Below are positions 5,560-7,344 of a DNA stretch of 7,344 nt, in pieces. Source of the stretch: an uncultured Paracoccaceae bacterium (GTDB taxonomy: Bacteria; Pseudomonadota; Alphaproteobacteria; Rhodobacterales; Rhodobacteraceae); contig CALCPC010000879.1 of assembly GCA_937900975.1 (NCBI GenBank), forward strand, positions 1 through 7,344, written 5' to 3'. The translations under genes were made by a program, and so were the position numbers. The notes under the pieces were generated by a model. That model was given only the letters and a program-made list of their open reading frames with translations. It searched no databases and had not been told where the DNA came from. Numbering within the stretch: the stretch's first letter is position 1; each line of letters starts with the position of its first letter.

Positions 5560-6375
5560 ATGACGCCGCCGGTGATTGGCGCGGCCATCGATGTGGCCGA
5601 TCTTAGCACGTTCCGCGATTGGCTTTTCGCCAAGGATCGCGATCTGGAGATACAGGATTTCTATCGGCCCGCGGTGATCGCGGGCGATTGGCGCCCGTTG
5701 GCGGAGGCTGCGCGCGACGCGCTTCAAGGCTACAAGGGCCGCATCGGCATCCACGGACCGTTTTTCGATCTGCCGCTCGACGCGATGGATGCCGAGATCC
5801 GGGCCATCGTCACCAAGCGGCTTGCCACCGCTTTAGAGATTTGTGCCGTGGTCGGCGCCAACCAGGTGGTCATCCACTCCCCCGTGACCACATGGAACGA
5901 TTTCAACCGCCACAATTATCCCAACGCCGAGGGGGGGCAGATCGCGCGCGTGGGCGAAACGCTGGCGCCCGTGCTGTCAACGGCCGAGGCTGCCGGCATC
6001 ACCTTCGTTCTGGAAAACATCGAGGACCGGACGCCCGAGACGCGCCGGCGAATGGTAGAGGCCATCGCCTCTCCCGCGCTGCGGCTTTCGGTCGACACGG
6101 GCCATGCCCACTATGCCCACGGGGCGACGGGCGGGCCGCCGGCCGACTATTATATTCGCGACGCCGGGCCACTTTTGGAGCATGTGCACCTGCAAGACGC
6201 CGACGGTTACGCCGATCGACACTGGCAGATCGGCACCGGTACGATCCTGTGGCCCGCGGTCTTTGCGGCGCTGCGCGAGGCGACAGACCGTCCGCGGCTG
6301 TTGCTGGAGCTGCGCGACAAGGCCGGTATCCCGGCCTCCATGGCCTATTTGGAGGCGGCGGGGCTGGGGCAATAA
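5560..6375 (+). CDS. Sugar phosphate isomerase/epimerase-like TIM-barrel protein (xylose isomerase-like / AP endonuclease 2 fold)
   Basis: This 271-residue soluble protein belongs to the xylose-isomerase-like TIM-barrel superfamily, whose members are metal-dependent isomerases, epimerases, dehydratases and endonuclease IV. Candidate metal and catalytic residues sit at strand ends in the expected order: H65 in GIHGP, H106 in VIHSP, E152 in LENIED, D179 and H182 in DTGHAH, H208 and H210 in HVHLQD, D219 and H221 in YADRHW, and E250 in LLLELRD. IGTGTI (about 224-229) is the usual Gly-rich turn before the last helices. The start is ATG 5560, with AAAAAGGAGA seven to eight bases upstream; an upstream in-frame TTG at 5473 adds only a low-complexity basic segment. 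It has no signal peptide, so it should be cytoplasmic. It follows the TetR gene on the same strand. The substrate cannot be inferred, and no sugar transport or catabolic genes are beside it. Confidence 0.87.
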   Translation: MTPPVIGAAIDVADLSTFRDWLFAKDRDLEIQDFYRPAVIAGDWRPLAEAARDALQGYKGRIGIHGPFFDLPLDAMDAEIRAIVTKRLATALEICAVVGANQVVIHSPVTTWNDFNRHNYPNAEGGQIARVGETLAPVLSTAEAAGITFVLENIEDRTPETRRRMVEAIASPALRLSVDTGHAHYAHGATGGPPADYYIRDAGPLLEHVHLQDADGYADRHWQIGTGTILWPAVFAALREATDRPRLLLELRDKAGIPASMAYLEAAGLGQ

Positions 6376-6387
6376 CACCTGCGCGAA

Positions 6388-6409
6388 GCGCGGGGCGAAA
6401 ACCCCGCGC
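6388..6409. terminator. Perfect 8-bp GC hairpin between convergent genes, possible bidirectional terminator
   Basis: GCGCGGGG (6388-6395) and CCCCGCGC (6402-6409) form an uninterrupted stem around the loop CGAAAA, 13 bases after the TIM-barrel stop. It lies between genes that converge, where a two-way terminator is expected. No T-tract follows on either strand, so it is not a classic intrinsic terminator. A second small dyad, CGGGAC/GTCCCG, lies at 6462-6475. The rest of the 6376-6520 gap shows nothing coding. Confidence 0.45.
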
Positions 6410-6520
6410 GAAGGCCCGGCAAAACCGCCTGGGTCAATACCGCCCCAACAGGATCGCCTGACGGGACCTGTCCCGCTCAAAATCGCGCGGGCAGAGCCGC
6501 ACGGCGCCAAACCGCGCAGG

Positions 6521-7344
6521 TCAGAACCGAAGCGATGCGCTCAACCCCGGGCGCGCATCGCCCAACACCAGATCCCCGCCATGAAGCCGCGCCACCGCCG
6601 CGGCGAGCGACAGGCCAAGGCCTGCGCCCTCACTCGCCCGGCTTGGCTCTAGGCGCACGAACCGCTCAACCACCCGCGCCCGGTCCGCGGCGGCGATCCC
6701 GGGACCCGTGTCCCGCACCAGGATCTCGGCCACGCCCTCGGGGCGCCGACGCAGGCGAACATGGATCTTGCCTCCGGGGTCGGCTGCGTATTTCAGCGCA
6801 TTGTCGATCAGATTGGTGACGGCCTCCGCCATCAACTGACGCTCCACCGGCCGGGGCAGCGGTTCGGTCTCGACCGTCAAAGAAAGCCCGCCAGCCTCCG
6901 CCAAGGGGCGGTAGAGGTCGGCGGCGTCCTCGACCAATTGCGCCAGGTCCGTGTCGCTAAAATTCACCGACGCCGACCCGGCCTCGGCACGGGCGATCCG
7001 CAAAAGGTTGTCGAGGATTGCGACCGTCCGGTCGACCTCGGCCAGCGCGGCGGCGATGCCATCGGGCCCCAACCCCGGCTGGCCGAGCGCCGGCTCCAGC
7101 CGTGCCCGCAAACGCGTCAGCGGGCGGCGAAGGTCGTGGCTGATGCTGTCGGTGGCGATGCGCATGGCCCGCATCAGCCCCTCGATCCGATCCATCATCG
7201 CGTTGACGCTTTCGGCCAGACGATCGAACTCATCGCCCCGACCGGCGGCGGGCAAGCGGCGGTCGAACTGGCCCGCGGCAATCCGCTCCCCCGCCTCTGC
7301 CGCGCGCGCCACGCGAAGCAGCACCCGCCGGCTCAGCAACCACC
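6521..7344 (-). CDS. Sensor histidine kinase, C-terminal part (HAMP-HisKA-HATPase), truncated by the window edge
   Basis: The visible 3' part of a membrane sensor kinase; the frame stays open to the right edge, so the sensor domain and true start are outside. Residues are counted from the codon at 7339. A HAMP-like linker (about 5-58, with GDEFDRLAESVN) leads into HisKA with the phospho-acceptor H68 in SISHDLRRPLTRLRAR (codon 7136-7138). The HATPase follows: N box NLIDNALKYA (N176, N180), G1 box DTGPGI (D210), a short F-box region ERFVRLE, and G2 box GAGLGLSLAAAV (238 onward). It ends with TGA at 6521-6523. The acidic residue after the His is Asp, and the fourth position after the His is Arg, not the Thr or Asn usual for phosphatase activity. 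Its partner response regulator is not in the window and, if adjacent, would lie to the right. It converges on the TIM-barrel gene, so no link to the pump is shown. Confidence 0.94.
   Translation of the reverse strand, partial: WLLSRRVLLRVARAAEAGERIAAGQFDRRLPAAGRGDEFDRLAESVNAMMDRIEGLMRAMRIATDSISHDLRRPLTRLRARLEPALGQPGLGPDGIAAALAEVDRTVAILDNLLRIARAEAGSASVNFSDTDLAQLVEDAADLYRPLAEAGGLSLTVETEPLPRPVERQLMAEAVTNLIDNALKYAADPGGKIHVRLRRRPEGVAEILVRDTGPGIAAADRARVVERFVRLEPSRASEGAGLGLSLAAAVARLHGGDLVLGDARPGLSASLRF

Noticed and set aside
5619..6461. Plus-strand open frame (280 codons) overlapping the TIM-barrel gene in another frame
   Set aside because: Arg/Gly-rich shadow frame; the overlapping frame carries all the conserved TIM-barrel motifs.

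Overview
The window is GC-rich DNA (by eye about two thirds G+C), with dense genes and codon use typical of an alphaproteobacterium. Protein style and gene content would fit Rhodobacteraceae or relatives, but that placement is an inference from general appearance, not a marker gene. No RNA genes, CRISPR arrays, transposases or phage genes are visible.

Layout. Positions 148-4676 on the minus strand form a drug-efflux-type operon read right to left: a periplasmic adaptor (membrane fusion protein) followed by an RND inner-membrane permease. A 263-bp stretch between them holds one 84-codon open frame of doubtful status. Positions 4677-4812 are an AT-rich divergent control region. Reading rightward from it is a TetR/AcrR-type repressor (4813-5424), then a xylose-isomerase-like TIM-barrel protein (5560-6375). 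Converging on these from the right edge is the 3' part of a sensor histidine kinase (6521-7344, minus strand, cut by the window edge). A perfect 8-bp hairpin lies between the two convergent genes.

How the parts fit. The permease and adaptor should form two of the three parts of an RND efflux pump. No outer-membrane channel gene is present, so the pump would have to borrow a TolC-like protein from elsewhere or depend on one outside the window. The divergent TetR protein is the natural local repressor. The shared control region carries an inverted repeat (TTGCTAA / TTAGCAA) whose arms can serve as the -35 boxes of two opposed promoters, so repressor binding there could silence both directions. 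The TIM-barrel enzyme and the kinase have no evident functional link to the pump.

Most interesting points. (1) Neither divergent gene has an ordinary translation start. The repressor's conserved N-terminus is preceded by a good Shine-Dalgarno but an ATC codon, with no ATG, GTG or TTG that would include it. The adaptor has a well-placed Shine-Dalgarno and ATG, but that frame hits TAA at codon 10 and must restart at a GTG 6 nt later in the same frame. (2) The gap between adaptor and permease is bounded by near-identical 10-bp repeats covering stop(TAG)-ACCC-start on both sides. (3) The permease lacks the lysine and one of the two aspartates of the AcrB proton relay. (4) The kinase has Arg where the HisKA phosphatase motif normally has Thr or Asn. 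I did not find a clear, wholly new multi-gene system.
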